Positions 55,535 through 64,000 of a stretch of 64,000 bases of DNA are shown piece by piece. The stretch's first letter is position 1, and each line of letters opens with the position of its first letter. The DNA comes from Candidatus Cloacimonadota bacterium (GTDB taxonomy: Bacteria; Cloacimonadota; Cloacimonadia; Cloacimonadales; JAIOQZ01): NCBI GenBank assembly GCA_021108395.1, contig JAIOQZ010000029.1, positions 1 through 64,000 of the forward strand, read 5' to 3'. Position numbers and translations under genes: made by a program. The notes under the pieces are model-generated. The model was given only the letters and a program-made list of their open reading frames with translations. It was not told the origin of the DNA and ran no database searches.

Positions 55535-55740
55535 AAGATGGGGCGTTGCCCCCACCCCCATCCACTTTTTGTAAAAAGTGGAATCAAAAACTTTTGCGGA
55601 AACTACGTTTCCTGTGTACAATATATTACAAGCAATAGTTATTCTTATGGCACAAGGATGCGTTAGCATCCGCCAGAAGTTTTTGATCCAAACTTTTTAC
55701 AAAAAGTTTGGTGGGGTTCAGGGGTAAAACCCCTGTCTTA
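55535..55740. repeat. Intergenic inverted-end repeat element, copy C
   Basis: About 206 bp and the most symmetrical copy. Left end TTAAGATGGGG, CCACTTTTTGTAAAAAGTGG, then ATCAAAAACTTTTGCGGAAAC; right end, read on the other strand, TTAAGACAGGGG, CCAAACTTTTTGTAAAAAGTTTGG, ATCAAAAACTTCTGGCGGATGC. The core has GGATGCGTTAGCATCC and A/T-rich filler. The right end provides the TAA stop of argF. It lies between argF and the GGDEF-like gene. Confidence 0.9.
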
Positions 55741-56736
55741 AGCGAGGGTGGCCATCATTATGGCTTTGATGGTATGCATGCGGTTCTCGGCTTCGTCGAA
55801 CACCACCGAGTTCTCGCTTTCGAACACCTCATCGGTCACTTCCATCTCGGTGATGCCGTACTTGTCGAACATCTCCTGTCCCACCTTTGTATCGGTGTTG
55901 TGAAAGCTGGGCAGGCAGTGCATGAACAGAGTACCCTGCTTGCCGCTGACAGACATGAGCGCGGCGTTCACCTGGTAGGGCTTGAGCATCTCGATGCGCT
56001 GCTCCCACACCGCCGCCGGCTCGCCCATGCTCACCCACACGTCGGTGTAGATTACGTCCACGCCCTTAACGCCGGCGACAATGTCGCTGGTGAGGGTGAT
56101 GGTTGCGCCGGTGTCGGCGGCGATGGCGTTGCACTGGTCGAGCAACCGGCCGGTAGGATGCAGCTCTGCGGGTGCGATGAGCCGGTAATCCATGCCCATC
56201 TTGGCAGCGCCGACCATGAGCGAATTGGCCACGTTGTTGTGGCCGTCGCCCACATAGGCAAAGCTGATCTCGTCGAGCGGGCGCTTCAGGCGCTCGATCA
56301 TGGTCATGAAGTCTGCCAGCACCTGGGTGGGGTGAAACTCGGTGGTGAGGCCGTTCCAGACGGGCACGCCAGCCTCGCTGGCCAGCGTTTCGACGACGTC
56401 CTGCCCATAGCCGCGATATTCGATGCCGTCATACATGCGTCCCAGTACGCGAGCGGTGTCTTTCATGGTTTCCTTGTTGCCAATCTGGCTGCCGCTGGGT
56501 CCGAGATAGGTGACGTGTGCGCCCTGTTCGTAGGCGGCCACCTCGAAGGCGCAGCGAGTGCGCGTCGAAGCCTTCTCGAAGATGAGAGCGACGGTCTTGC
56601 CCTTCAGAAGCTGCTGCTCGCAGCCGGCGTACTTGGCGCGTTTCAGGTCGATGGCGAGGTCGAGCAGGAACTGGATCTCGCGCGGGGTGAAATCGAGCAG
56701 GGTGATAAAGTTGCGGTTCTTCAGATTGAAAGCCAT
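55738..56736 (-). CDS. argF: Ornithine carbamoyltransferase
   Basis: 332 aa. Makes citrulline from ornithine and carbamoyl phosphate. The carbamoyl phosphate motif is in [16 protein letters not shown] (STRTR), followed by [14 protein letters not shown] and [15 protein letters not shown] (HCLP), all required for catalysis. The ATG at 56736 follows GGAGG and gives the standard start [16 protein letters not shown]; the long upstream extension was rejected. The TAA stop is the first triplet of repeat copy C. No other arginine gene is near. Confidence 0.95.
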   Translation of the reverse strand: MAFNLKNRNFITLLDFTPREIQFLLDLAIDLKRAKYAGCEQQLLKGKTVALIFEKASTRTRCAFEVAAYEQGAHVTYLGPSGSQIGNKETMKDTARVLGRMYDGIEYRGYGQDVVETLASEAGVPVWNGLTTEFHPTQVLADFMTMIERLKRPLDEISFAYVGDGHNNVANSLMVGAAKMGMDYRLIAPAELHPTGRLLDQCNAIAADTGATITLTSDIVAGVKGVDVIYTDVWVSMGEPAAVWEQRIEMLKPYQVNAALMSVSGKQGTLFMHCLPSFHNTDTKVGQEMFDKYGITEMEVTDEVFESENSVVFDEAENRMHTIKAIMMATLA

Positions 56737-56910
56737 GTACACCTCCAAGTTAGTAGTCGCCCTCTTTTTCGCCTTTACACCTGCCTCGTCAAGCGAATTC
56801 TTCCCCGCGAATCCGCCCAAAGGTTGACAAGCCGTGCAGCCGCGATTTTCTGGCGTTAATAATAGTATGAAAGCGTTCCGGTAATGCGACGGAGCCATGG
56901 GAAAAGCATC
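56737..56910. other. Divergent spacer between argF and ABC-F gene
   Basis: 174 bp that must hold both promoters. TTGACA at 56824-56829 on the plus strand and TTGACG on the minus strand (about 56772-56767) are candidate -35 boxes, but neither has a convincing -10. No ARG-box-like palindrome was identified. Confidence 0.3.
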
Positions 56911-58803
56911 GTGAGCCTGGCGGCAATTTCCAACATCAGCCATCACTTTGGCGGACAGCCCCTGTTCGAGGGCGTCAGCCTGTCCATCGAGCAGAACAGC
57001 CGGTTCGGGTTGGTCGGCCCCAACGGGTCGGGCAAGTCAACGCTGTTCGACATCCTCTGCGACCGCGTCACCCCTGCCGAGGGCGAAGTGCATCGGGCGC
57101 GGGGACGGCGCATCGCTCGGCTGACACAGGAGGTCGATCTGGACGAATCGCTCACCCTGTGGCAAACGGCCATCGGCGCTCGCAGCAGCTACGTCGAACG
57201 GCGCACTGCGCTGGACGAGGCCGAGCAGGCCGTCTCAGCCGCTCACACCGACGCCAATATGGCGCAACTGGAGCAGGCGCAGGAGGCGTTCCTGGCCATC
57301 GATGGCTACAACTATGAGCACGAAGTGAAACTGGTGCTGCATCACCTCGGCCTGCCTCGGCAACTGTGGGAACAGCGTATGAACAGCTTCTCGGGGGGCG
57401 AGAAGACCCGCGTGCAGCTTGCCCGCATCCTGCTCGAACCGTTTGATGTGCTGTTGCTGGACGAGCCAACCAACCATCTCGATTTTCGCATGATTTTCTG
57501 GCTCGAACGCTATCTGCGCGGCCTCGACAGGCCCTATGTCATCATCAGTCACGACCGCCACTTTCTCGACAAAACGGTCGATACGATTTACGAGATACGC
57601 AGTCGGGGGCTGGTGCGTTATGGCGGTAACTACAGCTACTATGCCAGAGCCCGCCATGAGCAGGACGAACAGCAGCTCCGTGAGTGGAAACGCCAGCAGC
57701 GCTTCATCAGCAAGACCGAGGCCTTCATTCGCAAGAACATGGCCGGACAGAAGGTGAGCCAAGCCAAGTCCCGCCTGAAGATGTTAGACCGCATCGAGCA
57801 CATCGAGAAGCCCACACGTGAGCGCGCCATCCGCATTCGCATCGACAGCGACGGACGTAGCGGCAACGACGTGTTCCGCTTTCGCAACGCCGACATCGCC
57901 ATTGGCGGGCACACACTGGCAACCGGCGTGGACGAGGACATCTTCTACCGCGACCGCATCGCCGTCATCGGGCGCAACGGCTGCGGCAAGACCACCCTGC
58001 TGCGCACCCTCGCCGGTGAACACAACATCGCCGGCGGCAGCTTGTATCACGGCGCAAATCTACAGGTGGGCTACTACGACCAGATGCACGTTTGCCTTGA
58101 TGACAGCCTCAGCGTGATGGAAACCGCCTGGTCGCTGATGCCCGGCGCGCCGCAGGGCGAAGTCTTCGGCTATCTGGCGCGTTTCGGCTTTCGCGGCGAC
58201 GATACCGCCAAGCAGGTGGGCGTTCTCAGCGGCGGTGAGCGCAGTCGCCTCTACCTGGCCAAGCTCGTCTGGGAAAAGCCCAACCTGTTGCTGCTGGACG
58301 AGCCGACCAATCACCTCGACCTGCCCACCATCGAGGCCCTCGAGACCGCGTTGCAGGACTACGCAGGCACCATCGTGTTCGTCAGCCACGACCTCTACTT
58401 CGTGCAGGCTGTGGCCACCCGAACCTGGCACTTCCACGATGGCATAATCGAGAACACTACGCTCGACCCCGAGCAGATATTCAACCGCGAACTCGAGAAG
58501 GGGAAACCGGCAAAGACCCAGCCGAAGCAAGCGCCCCAGCAACGCAGCAAGCGTGTCAATCCCATCGTCCTGAAGAAGCTGATGGCCGACATCGAGTCGC
58601 TTGAGCAGCGGCGCGACGCCTGCCGCGCCGAGCTGGACAGCCTGCAACACCGGTTCGCCGACCCCGCCACCTACACCCACACCGCCCGTGTGCAATCACT
58701 GCGTGAGAAGATAGCCGCAAAGCAGGCGGAAATCGAGGTGCTGGATGCTGAAATCGAGGCTGGCGAAGAACGCTATCTCGGCCTTAGCGAGGACGAAGCA
58801 TGA
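56911..58803 (+). CDS. ABC-F family ATPase
   Basis: 630 aa with two ATPase domains and no membrane helices: Walker [10 protein letters not shown] and GRNGCGKTT, signatures FSGGEKTR and LSGGERSR, Walker [12 protein letters not shown] twice. The linker between the domains carries the P-site tRNA interaction motif region typical of ABC-F, and the C-terminus has a charged coiled coil (about residue 555-630). ABC-F proteins act on ribosomes (relief of stalling or antibiotic protection). GTG at 56911 matches the usual N-terminus ([14 protein letters not shown]); ATG at 56884 is possible. The stop overlaps the next gene (ATGA). Confidence 0.92.
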   Translation: MSLAAISNISHHFGGQPLFEGVSLSIEQNSRFGLVGPNGSGKSTLFDILCDRVTPAEGEVHRARGRRIARLTQEVDLDESLTLWQTAIGARSSYVERRTALDEAEQAVSAAHTDANMAQLEQAQEAFLAIDGYNYEHEVKLVLHHLGLPRQLWEQRMNSFSGGEKTRVQLARILLEPFDVLLLDEPTNHLDFRMIFWLERYLRGLDRPYVIISHDRHFLDKTVDTIYEIRSRGLVRYGGNYSYYARARHEQDEQQLREWKRQQRFISKTEAFIRKNMAGQKVSQAKSRLKMLDRIEHIEKPTRERAIRIRIDSDGRSGNDVFRFRNADIAIGGHTLATGVDEDIFYRDRIAVIGRNGCGKTTLLRTLAGEHNIAGGSLYHGANLQVGYYDQMHVCLDDSLSVMETAWSLMPGAPQGEVFGYLARFGFRGDDTAKQVGVLSGGERSRLYLAKLVWEKPNLLLLDEPTNHLDLPTIEALETALQDYAGTIVFVSHDLYFVQAVATRTWHFHDGIIENTTLDPEQIFNRELEKGKPAKTQPKQAPQQRSKRVNPIVLKKLMADIESLEQRRDACRAELDSLQHRFADPATYTHTARVQSLREKIAAKQAEIEVLDAEIEAGEERYLGLSEDEA

Positions 58804-59765
58804 GAATCGGCTTCACCACCTCGTTCCCGGTCGAGGTAATCTTTGCCGCCGGGCACACGCCGGTTGACCTCAACAACTTGTTCATCGGCGGCGACCCCGC
58901 CGCGCGCGTCGATAACGCCGAGCGCAAGGGCTGGCCGCGCAACGTCTGCGCCTGGATAAAGGGACTGCACGAGGTGGCGTTCGAGGGCTTCGATGCCATT
59001 GTCGGCATCACCGGCGGCGACTGCTCGAACACGCACTCGCTCATGAGCGCCCTCGCCGATCAGAGTGTCGAGGTGATTCCCTTCGGATTCCCCTATAACC
59101 GCAACGCCGCCACCCTCGACCGCGAGATCGCGAAGCTCGAAGAGCGTTTCGGCGTCACCCGCGCCCAGACCGAGGACGCCAAACGCCGGCTCGACGCCAT
59201 CCGCGCACGACTCGTCGAGCTGGACAGGCTGACCTGGCAGGAAAACCGCGTCACCGGCGGCGAAAACCACCTGTGGCTGGTGAGCGCCAGCGACTTTGGC
59301 GGCGACCCCGACCGCTTCGAGCGCGAGCTGGGCGAGTTCCTCACATTGGCAAAGCAGCGGCAACCGCAGCCGGCAGGCCCACGACTCGCCGTGCTGGGCG
59401 TGCCACCCATCCTCACCGACCTCTACGACGTGCTGCACGAGCTGGGGGTGCAGGTGGTGTTCAACGAGGTGCAGCGACAGTTCGCCATGCCTGGCCTCAT
59501 GCCCGACATCGTGACGCAATATCTCGCCTTCACCTACCCCTATACCGTGTTTGCGCGGCTGGACGACATCGTCCCGCAGTTGGCGACACGCGGAGTGGAC
59601 GGCGTGCTCAGTTACACCCAGGCGTTCTGTCACCGGCAGATCGACAACCTTCTGCTGCGCAAGTATATCGACCGGCCGTTTCTGTCCATCGAGGGCGACC
59701 GCCCCGGCCTGGTGGATGCCCGCACCCGTCTGCGACTCGAAAGCTTTCTCGACATCATCACCTGA
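58800..59765 (+). CDS. 2-hydroxyacyl-CoA dehydratase D-component family protein (HgdB/FldB-like)
   Basis: 321 aa. Resembles the small D-type subunit of 2-hydroxyacyl-CoA dehydratases and benzoyl-CoA reductases, which bind a [4Fe-4S] cluster. Supporting segments: GFTTSFPVEVIFAAGHTPVDLNNLF, ITGGDCSNTHSL, GVPPILTDLYDVLHELGVQVVFNE and the C-terminal YTQAFCHRQIDNLLLRK with IEGDRPG. Only two Cys sit in the typical places, so cluster binding is uncertain. It follows an ABC-F gene with a four-base overlap and lacks the usual activator (HgdC-like) and C-subunit neighbours. Function unknown. Confidence 0.75.
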   Translation: MRIGFTTSFPVEVIFAAGHTPVDLNNLFIGGDPAARVDNAERKGWPRNVCAWIKGLHEVAFEGFDAIVGITGGDCSNTHSLMSALADQSVEVIPFGFPYNRNAATLDREIAKLEERFGVTRAQTEDAKRRLDAIRARLVELDRLTWQENRVTGGENHLWLVSASDFGGDPDRFERELGEFLTLAKQRQPQPAGPRLAVLGVPPILTDLYDVLHELGVQVVFNEVQRQFAMPGLMPDIVTQYLAFTYPYTVFARLDDIVPQLATRGVDGVLSYTQAFCHRQIDNLLLRKYIDRPFLSIEGDRPGLVDARTRLRLESFLDIIT

Positions 59766-59851
59766 GCACGCGACGAAAACTTTCTGGACAGCACAGTTTC
59801 ACGCAGCACAATGGTTTCCGTATGCAGATGTACCATTGAAGAAATATTTAG

Positions 59852-59880
59852 TTGACACCGTGTAATGATTTGACTAAGAT
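59852..59880 (+). promoter_or_regulatory. Promoter of thioredoxin gene
   Basis: TTGACA at 59852-59857, a 17 bp spacer, TAAGAT at 59875-59880. Start of transcription would be near 59887, followed by AGGAGG and ATG at 59910. Confidence 0.72.
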
Positions 59881-59909
59881 TACGCAAAACAATAAACAGG
59901 AGGACAACA

Positions 59910-60215
59910 ATGATCGAACTCAAGTCAGCCGATTTTCATGACAAGGTGAAGGAAGGTGTGTGGCTGGTGGATTTCTGGGCGCCCTGGTGCGGTCCCTGCC
60001 GCATGATTACCCCGTCAGTCGAAGAGCTTTCGAGTGAGATGGAAGACGTGAACTTCGCCAAGGTCAACGTGGACGACGCCCCCGACATCGCCTCGCAATA
60101 CAAGGTGATGAGCATCCCCACGCTCATCGTCTATAAGAACGGCGAGCCGCAGGACAGCATCATCGGCGTAGTGCCCAAGAAAAAGATTAGGAAATCAATC
60201 GAAAAGCATATGTAA
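59910..60215 (+). CDS. trxA: Thioredoxin
   Basis: 101 aa single-domain thioredoxin, a protein disulfide reductase in the cytosol. Active site WAPWCGPCRMITP at residues about 24-36; cis-proline in SIPTLIVYKNGE. No signal peptide. AGGAGG precedes the ATG. The TAA stop is the first triplet of the left end of repeat copy D (TAAGAACAGGGGCG). Confidence 0.95.
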   Translation: MIELKSADFHDKVKEGVWLVDFWAPWCGPCRMITPSVEELSSEMEDVNFAKVNVDDAPDIASQYKVMSIPTLIVYKNGEPQDSIIGVVPKKKIRKSIEKHM

Positions 60216-60556
60216 GAACAGGGGCGCTGCCCCTGAACCCCGCAAACTTTTTGCAAAAAGTTTGGATCAAAAACTTTTGTGGATGTCGTCATGTAGCGAA
60301 GCGGAGTGACTCCCCCTTACGCATCCTTGTGTTCATACCCCCCTGTCAAGGGGGGAAGACCCGTACTCGGGTCAGGGGGGGGTATGAAAATCAGAAATAG
60401 TATGAGGAAAGTAATACCCCCCTGTTTCGCTTCGCTCAACTGCCCCCCCTTGACAGGGGGGTGAAATCAGGATACGAAGTATCCGTCAAAACTTTTTGAT
60501 TTTACCTTTTTCTCGAAAAAGGTAAGCGGGGTGTCAGGGGCCGCGCCCCTGTCTTA
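60213..60556. repeat. Intergenic inverted-end repeat element, copy D, with inserted segment
   Basis: About 344 bp between the convergent trxA and YigZ-family genes. Ends as in the other copies: TAAGAACAGGGGCG, GCAAACTTTTTGCAAAAAGTTTG, GGATCAAAAACTTTTG on the left; AAAACTTTTTGATTTTACC, CTTTTTCTCGAAAAAGG, GGGGCCGCGCCCCTGTCTTA on the right. Between them lies an extra block with two 19-bp inverted copies (ACCCCCCTGTCAAGGGGGG at 60337-60355 and its complement at 60444-60462) absent from the other copies. The right end gives the stop of the YigZ-family gene. Confidence 0.85.
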
Positions 60557-61189
60557 TTGGCGAAGCCCCTCTTCCACTTCCGCCAATCCTCTCGCCACAA
60601 GCTCTGCCAGATACGCCTCGATGCCCGGCGCCAGGCTTTCCTCGCACACTATGTCCATGCTCACGCGGTCGGTGTAGCGCACCGCGCCGAACTCCGCGCC
60701 CATGCCCTTCAGCCGGTGTTGCAGCGTCTCTGACTGGTCGTAGGTGGTGGTGAGCGTCCAGCCGCGCCGCTTGACCAGTCTCTCCAGCTTCGCCAGTGCG
60801 ACTGCCTCGTCCACCGACTGCCCGTAGGCCTCGATGAGTCCACGCACTCCCAACTTCACGCCGCCAAAGTAACGAGTGACGACAGCGGCCACGTTGGTGA
60901 GGCTGTGGCGTTGCAGGGCGTTGAGCATCGGCTTACCGGCTGTGCCCGAAGGTTCACCGGCGTCCGAGCTGTGCACTGTGTCGCCACGGTCGCCGACGAC
61001 GTATGCCCAGCAGTTGTGATTGGCCGTGGGATGCGCGGCAGCAACCTGGGCAATGGCGGCCTTGACGGAGGCGAGGCTGTCGGCGGGCAGCAAACTGGCG
61101 ATGAAGCGGCTGCGGCGAATCTTGATCTCGCGCTCGACCGGCTCGCGCAACACATAGAACACCTCAGGCACAGCGCCGCCAGCGGACAA
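60554..61189 (-). CDS. YigZ/IMPACT family protein
   Basis: 211 aa. UPF0029/IMPACT family with the N-terminal RRSRFIASLLPADS, then HPTANHNCWAYVVGDRGDTVHSSDAGEPSGTAGKPMLNAL and TRYFGGVKLGVRGLIEAYG, the hallmark block, and a C-terminal UPF0029 domain. A role in translation under stress is proposed for the family. TTG start at 61189 is the only early option in frame other than GTG at 61171; the choice is unsure. Convergent with trxA, sharing repeat copy D. Confidence 0.85.
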   Translation of the reverse strand: MSAGGAVPEVFYVLREPVEREIKIRRSRFIASLLPADSLASVKAAIAQVAAAHPTANHNCWAYVVGDRGDTVHSSDAGEPSGTAGKPMLNALQRHSLTNVAAVVTRYFGGVKLGVRGLIEAYGQSVDEAVALAKLERLVKRRGWTLTTTYDQSETLQHRLKGMGAEFGAVRYTDRVSMDIVCEESLAPGIEAYLAELVARGLAEVEEGLRQ

Positions 61190-61490
61190 ACCCGCTCATC
61201 TTCGTCGTCAACATGAAAACAATGCCAAACACGCAACCTCCGCCTTTTAATCGACAATGATTCATTTCACCCCGAGCTGCTTGAAAATAAATGTTGTTTA
61301 ACAGCGCTCCAGACATTATCTTGCTTTTAGTCGAAACATCAAGGCACAATCGAGTAGGCCGCGTCAAGTTACTTAACATGTGGCCAGACTATTTGATTGC
61401 ACTACTGACGTCGCAGATGGTGAAATCGGTATTGCCGTTGATATGATGTGCCCGAAAATCAATATGAAATCTCTCGAATTAGGAGGACGA
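61190..61490 (+). other. Spacer between YigZ-family gene and cheW
   Basis: 301 bp of A+T-richer divergent spacer. It includes TTACTTAA (61369-61376) shared with two other upstream regions. The cheW frame is open further up to 61380 but AGGAGG just before 61491 fixes the start. No sigma-54 or sigma-28 promoter could be identified with confidence. Confidence 0.3.
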
Positions 61491-61982
61491 ATGGCCGACG
61501 AGGTTCGCACCGAGCAAAATGATTATTCAGGAAAGTACCTCACATTCCGGCTGATGGATGAGACGTATGGCATCCATGTAAGCGCTATCTTGCAGATTAT
61601 CGCGATTCCGCAGATTACGCCCATCCCCAAGACTCCCGCCTTTGTCAAGGGCGTCATCAACTTACGCGGCAAGATTATCCCCGTCGTTGACCTGCGACTC
61701 CGGTTTGTGCTCGAACACACCGAATATGATGAACGCACGAGTATCATCATCATTCGCACTTCTGCCGGTGAAGGCGAAATATTCATCGGCATCATAGTTG
61801 ACACAGTGCTCGAAGTTCTCGACATCGTCAGCGAACAGATTGAGGAGAAACCGTCGTTCGGCGTGAAGCTCGACACCGACTTCATTCTCGGCATGGCCAA
61901 AGTGAAAAAGACGGTCGTGACGTTGCTCGACATCGAAAATGTGCTCACGCGCGAGGAACTGGTCAAGCTGACGGAAGTGTAA
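61491..61982 (+). CDS. cheW: CheW-like chemotaxis coupling protein
   Basis: 163 aa. CheW links chemoreceptors to the CheA kinase. The CheW fold is recognised by YLTFRLMDETYGIHVSAIL, PAFVKGVINLRGKIIPVVDLR and IGIIVDTVLEVLDI, ending with FILGMAKVKKTVVTLLDIENVL. The gene is solitary here with no CheA, receptor or flagellar gene in the window, so its receptor array must be elsewhere. Strong AGGAGG site before the ATG. The stop is 2 bp before repeat copy E. Confidence 0.92.
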   Translation: MADEVRTEQNDYSGKYLTFRLMDETYGIHVSAILQIIAIPQITPIPKTPAFVKGVINLRGKIIPVVDLRLRFVLEHTEYDERTSIIIIRTSAGEGEIFIGIIVDTVLEVLDIVSEQIEEKPSFGVKLDTDFILGMAKVKKTVVTLLDIENVLTREELVKLTEV

Positions 61983-61983
61983 C

Positions 61984-62220
61984 AAGAAGGGGCTTTGCCC
62001 CAACCCTATATAAGGCTCACTCCGCTATAGAAAGCTCACTACGCTGCGCTACGCGACAACCCAAACTTTTTGAAGAAAGTTTTGATCAAAAAACCTTTGC
62101 GGAAACTTCGTTTCCTATGTACAAAATATCGTTTGAACAAGGATGCGCAGCATCCGCCAAAAGTTTTTGATTCCACTTTTTACAAAAAGTGGACGGGGGT
62201 CGGGGCAGCGCCCCATCTTA
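61984..62220. repeat. Intergenic inverted-end repeat element, copy E
   Basis: About 237 bp between cheW and ksgA. Left end AAGAAGGGGCTTTGCCCC and AAACTTTTTGAAGAAAGTTTTGATC; right end TTTTTGATTCCACTTTTTACAAAAAGTGG and GGGGCAGCGCCCCATCTTA. The core has CACTCCGCTATAG and ACTACGCTGCGCTACGCG stretches, then GGAAACTTCGTTTCC and GGATGCGCAGCATCC. Same plan as copies A to D. Confidence 0.88.
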
Positions 62221-62263
62221 ACAAAATGTTTGACATCCAATTACAGTCCCTCAACATCTCGCT

Positions 62264-63058
62264 GTGGAATTCCGACACAAAAAGAAATGGGGGCAGCACT
62301 TCCTCCACGACCCGAATATTGCGTGCAAGATTGTCGCGCAGGCCGCATTGCGCCCAGATGACATCGCTTGGGAAGTCGGTGCGGGACAGGGCATTCTCAC
62401 CCGTGAGCTGCTCGAACACGCCGACAGGGCGCTCAGTTTCGAGATAGACGCGGCTCTGCTGCCCGGACTCGAAAGCGCCTTTGCCGCCGAGATTGATGAC
62501 GGCCGTCTCACCATCGTGCAGCAGGATGTTTTGCGCGCCGACTGGGAATCGCTTCTGCCGCCTGTGCCGGTGAAACTCGTGGCCAACCTGCCCTATCAGA
62601 TAACCTCGCCCTTTCTGTTCAAGCTGGCCGGGCTGGCGCCACGCTTCACGCTGGCCGTACTGATGATGCAGCGCGAGGTGGCGTTGCGCCTGCGGGCCGG
62701 GCCTGGCACGAAAGACTATGGCATTCTCGGCCTCAAGCTGCGCTACCACTTCGATATCGAATATCTATTCACGGTCGAGCCGCACCTGTTCGTACCGCCG
62801 CCAAACGTCCGTAGCGCCGTCGTGCGGCTGCGTCCGCGCGATGAAAAACCCGCTGTGCCGGACGTGGCGCTCTACTACCGCCTCATCGAGATTGCCTTTT
62901 CCAATCGCCGTAAGATGTTACGGCGCAACCTGCGCACGATGCTCGATGGCGAACAACTGCGCGAACTCGGCCAATCATTTGACCTCAGCCGCCGGGGAGA
63001 AAGCCTGGATGAAAGCGAGTTTGTGGCTATGTGCCGCGCTATCGCTGCTCTGCGTTAG
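62264..63058 (+). CDS. ksgA: 16S rRNA dimethyladenosine transferase
   Basis: 264 aa. Dimethylates two adjacent adenosines near the 3' end of 16S rRNA. Signatures: KKKWGQHFLHDPNIACKIV, motif I WEVGAGQGILTREL, motif IV NLPYQITSPF, and the C-terminal AFSNRRKMLRRNLR. Length is at the family norm. Start is GTG at 62264 with no good ribosome site; no ATG is available in frame, as a stop lies 30 bases upstream. The last 50 bases overlap the next gene. Confidence 0.94.
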   Translation: MEFRHKKKWGQHFLHDPNIACKIVAQAALRPDDIAWEVGAGQGILTRELLEHADRALSFEIDAALLPGLESAFAAEIDDGRLTIVQQDVLRADWESLLPPVPVKLVANLPYQITSPFLFKLAGLAPRFTLAVLMMQREVALRLRAGPGTKDYGILGLKLRYHFDIEYLFTVEPHLFVPPPNVRSAVVRLRPRDEKPAVPDVALYYRLIEIAFSNRRKMLRRNLRTMLDGEQLRELGQSFDLSRRGESLDESEFVAMCRAIAALR

Positions 63059-64000
63059 CCTGAGCGCACAGAATCTCGCGGAAGCGGGCTGGGAAACCTG
63101 GCGCGACAACTCCGCCTGGTTCGCCCGCCTGGACTGGAGCGCTTCCTTCGCCGACAAATGGCAGGCGCAGTTCGTCACCGAAACCGAGGATGCGCGTGAC
63201 GGCTCGTTTGACCGAGACAACCGCGTTGGCCGCTACCGCTGGCAAATCACCCGTCGCTGGCAGGGATGTTCGGGCGGACTCGTCTTTGCTGTGAACCGCC
63301 TGCGCGACAGCAGCCTGTCCGGCGCGGGAGACTATCGTTACAGCCGCTTCGAGCGTTCCGCCGGCCTGAGCGTGGCTGCCCAGCCACTGGATGGCCTGAA
63401 CCTGCAAAGCGAGTGGCGCTGGGGCTGGCAAGAAGAATCCGCCAGGGACGCCGGAGGCGAAACGGCGGTTGAATGCTCCGGGCTTCGCGGGGATACCGAC
63501 CTTGCCTGGGAGGGCAGACTGGGCATACACCGGCTGTCGGCAAGCTCTGGTCTGGCGCTAACCGGCCTCGAACAGGACAAAAGCAGAAACTGGAATCACT
63601 TCCTTTCCTGGGAGATGCCTCTGCCCCGCCACCAACTGCGCACCCGACTTACACTGACAGACACCTCTGTGGACATTTTCCAGCAATTCCTGCGCACCGA
63701 CAGGCAACAACGCACCGTGTGGCAGGCCGAAACCCACTATGCCAGTCAGGCGCTGCCCCTGGTCGAGGTGGTGGCCGACGCCTCCTTCAATCGCCTCGAC
63801 AATCGCTTTTCAACCAGCGACAATCGCGACTATGAGCTGGACCAGCGCCGTCTCGATCTAAGATTGCTGCTGCCGCTGCAAACCTGGAACTTCCAGATGC
63901 ACTGCGGCCGCAGCTTCAATGACAGGCGTTATTCGCAAAGCGCAAACGACCTCATGCAGAATGAATGGCTGCTGGCGGGCACGGCGCACTGGGCATTCAC
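63009..64000 (+). CDS. Secreted beta-rich protein, partial (runs off right edge)
   Basis: 330 codons visible, no stop before base 64000. The ATG at 63009 lies inside ksgA (50 bp overlap) after GGGGAGAAAG. A signal peptide (MKASLWLCAALSLLCVSLSA) is followed by a chain of alternating polar and hydrophobic residues with many Trp, Tyr and Arg (GWETWRDNSAWFARLDWSAS, WRWGWQEESARDAGG), as in outer-membrane beta-barrels. No family recognised. It is probably an outer-membrane protein; the class is inferred from the strand pattern. Confidence 0.7.
   Translation, partial: MKASLWLCAALSLLCVSLSAQNLAEAGWETWRDNSAWFARLDWSASFADKWQAQFVTETEDARDGSFDRDNRVGRYRWQITRRWQGCSGGLVFAVNRLRDSSLSGAGDYRYSRFERSAGLSVAAQPLDGLNLQSEWRWGWQEESARDAGGETAVECSGLRGDTDLAWEGRLGIHRLSASSGLALTGLEQDKSRNWNHFLSWEMPLPRHQLRTRLTLTDTSVDIFQQFLRTDRQQRTVWQAETHYASQALPLVEVVADASFNRLDNRFSTSDNRDYELDQRRLDLRLLLPLQTWNFQMHCGRSFNDRRYSQSANDLMQNEWLLAGTAHWAF

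Noticed and set aside
61190-61490. Sigma-54 promoter before cheW (TGGCC near 61381)
   Set aside because: The GG to GC spacing is wrong for a -24/-12 promoter.
62070-62447. Frame crossing repeat copy E and the start of ksgA
   Set aside because: Out of frame with ksgA and composed of translated repeat.

Overview
The window is bacterial chromosome, mostly high in G+C, with tightly packed genes that often overlap by 4-8 bases. It looks like a member of the FCB superphylum, and I favour a Candidatus Cloacimonadota-like lineage. The main clue is the GLUG-repeat surface protein at 43.6-45.1 kb, whose C-terminus (YPNPFNPTT...GVYLYRL...MMMLK) is a Por/type IX-type sorting domain. A complete Bat (aerotolerance) locus and an ispA-UbiA pair of the kind reported in FCB genomes fit this. 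The phylum call is inference from protein style, not a search.

Layout. 0-6.9 kb: endonuclease Q (cut by the left edge), Xaa-Pro aminopeptidase, coaD, a DUF3467 protein, secD-secF. 7.2-12.6 kb: a J-domain/ParA fusion ATPase (minus strand), then ligA, an LptF/G permease and maf. 12.9-19.7 kb: prenyl diphosphate synthase, UbiA prenyltransferase, a GlmU-like nucleotidyltransferase lacking most of the acetyltransferase half, HIT protein, a lipoprotein, rsfS, argS, a YfcE-like phosphodiesterase and a small membrane protein. 19.8-29.8 kb: moxR, DUF58, a BatD/DUF4381-like protein and batA-B-C-D-E; BatC carries six inserted carboxypeptidase-regulatory-like repeats. 29.8-35.6 kb, minus strand: a PepT-like peptidase, dapB, dapF, a RodZ-like protein and a two-domain radical SAM protein. 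35.7-39.9 kb: a promoter, a 34-codon ORF, one or two terminators, then two ABC half-transporters with the complementary defects of a heterodimeric exporter. 39.9-43.6 kb: a phosphotransferase, rpmA, rplU, rng and four tRNAs (fMet, Met/Ile2, Arg, His). 43.6-46.5 kb: the GLUG protein, a TetR regulator and a methyltransferase sharing a putative operator. 46.7-49.9 kb: an MBOAT acyltransferase and two SGNH hydrolases. 49.9-52.0 kb: an A+T-richer patch with a DUF2156 and a DUF429-like gene. 52.2-64 kb: a nucleoside kinase, HAD phosphatase, GGDEF-like protein, argF, ABC-F protein, a 2-hydroxyacyl-CoA dehydratase subunit homologue, thioredoxin, a YigZ-family protein, cheW, ksgA and the start of a secreted protein.

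Two things stand out. First, about 200-340 bp intergenic elements with long, self-folding inverted ends occur five times (about 7.0, 12.6, 55.6, 60.4 and 62.1 kb), and their outer edge (TAAGA-C-AGGGG) often forms the stop codon of the adjoining gene. Second, the leader ahead of the ABC pair has the layout expected of translation-coupled transcription attenuation of a multidrug exporter. No transposase, phage gene, CRISPR array or rRNA gene was seen.
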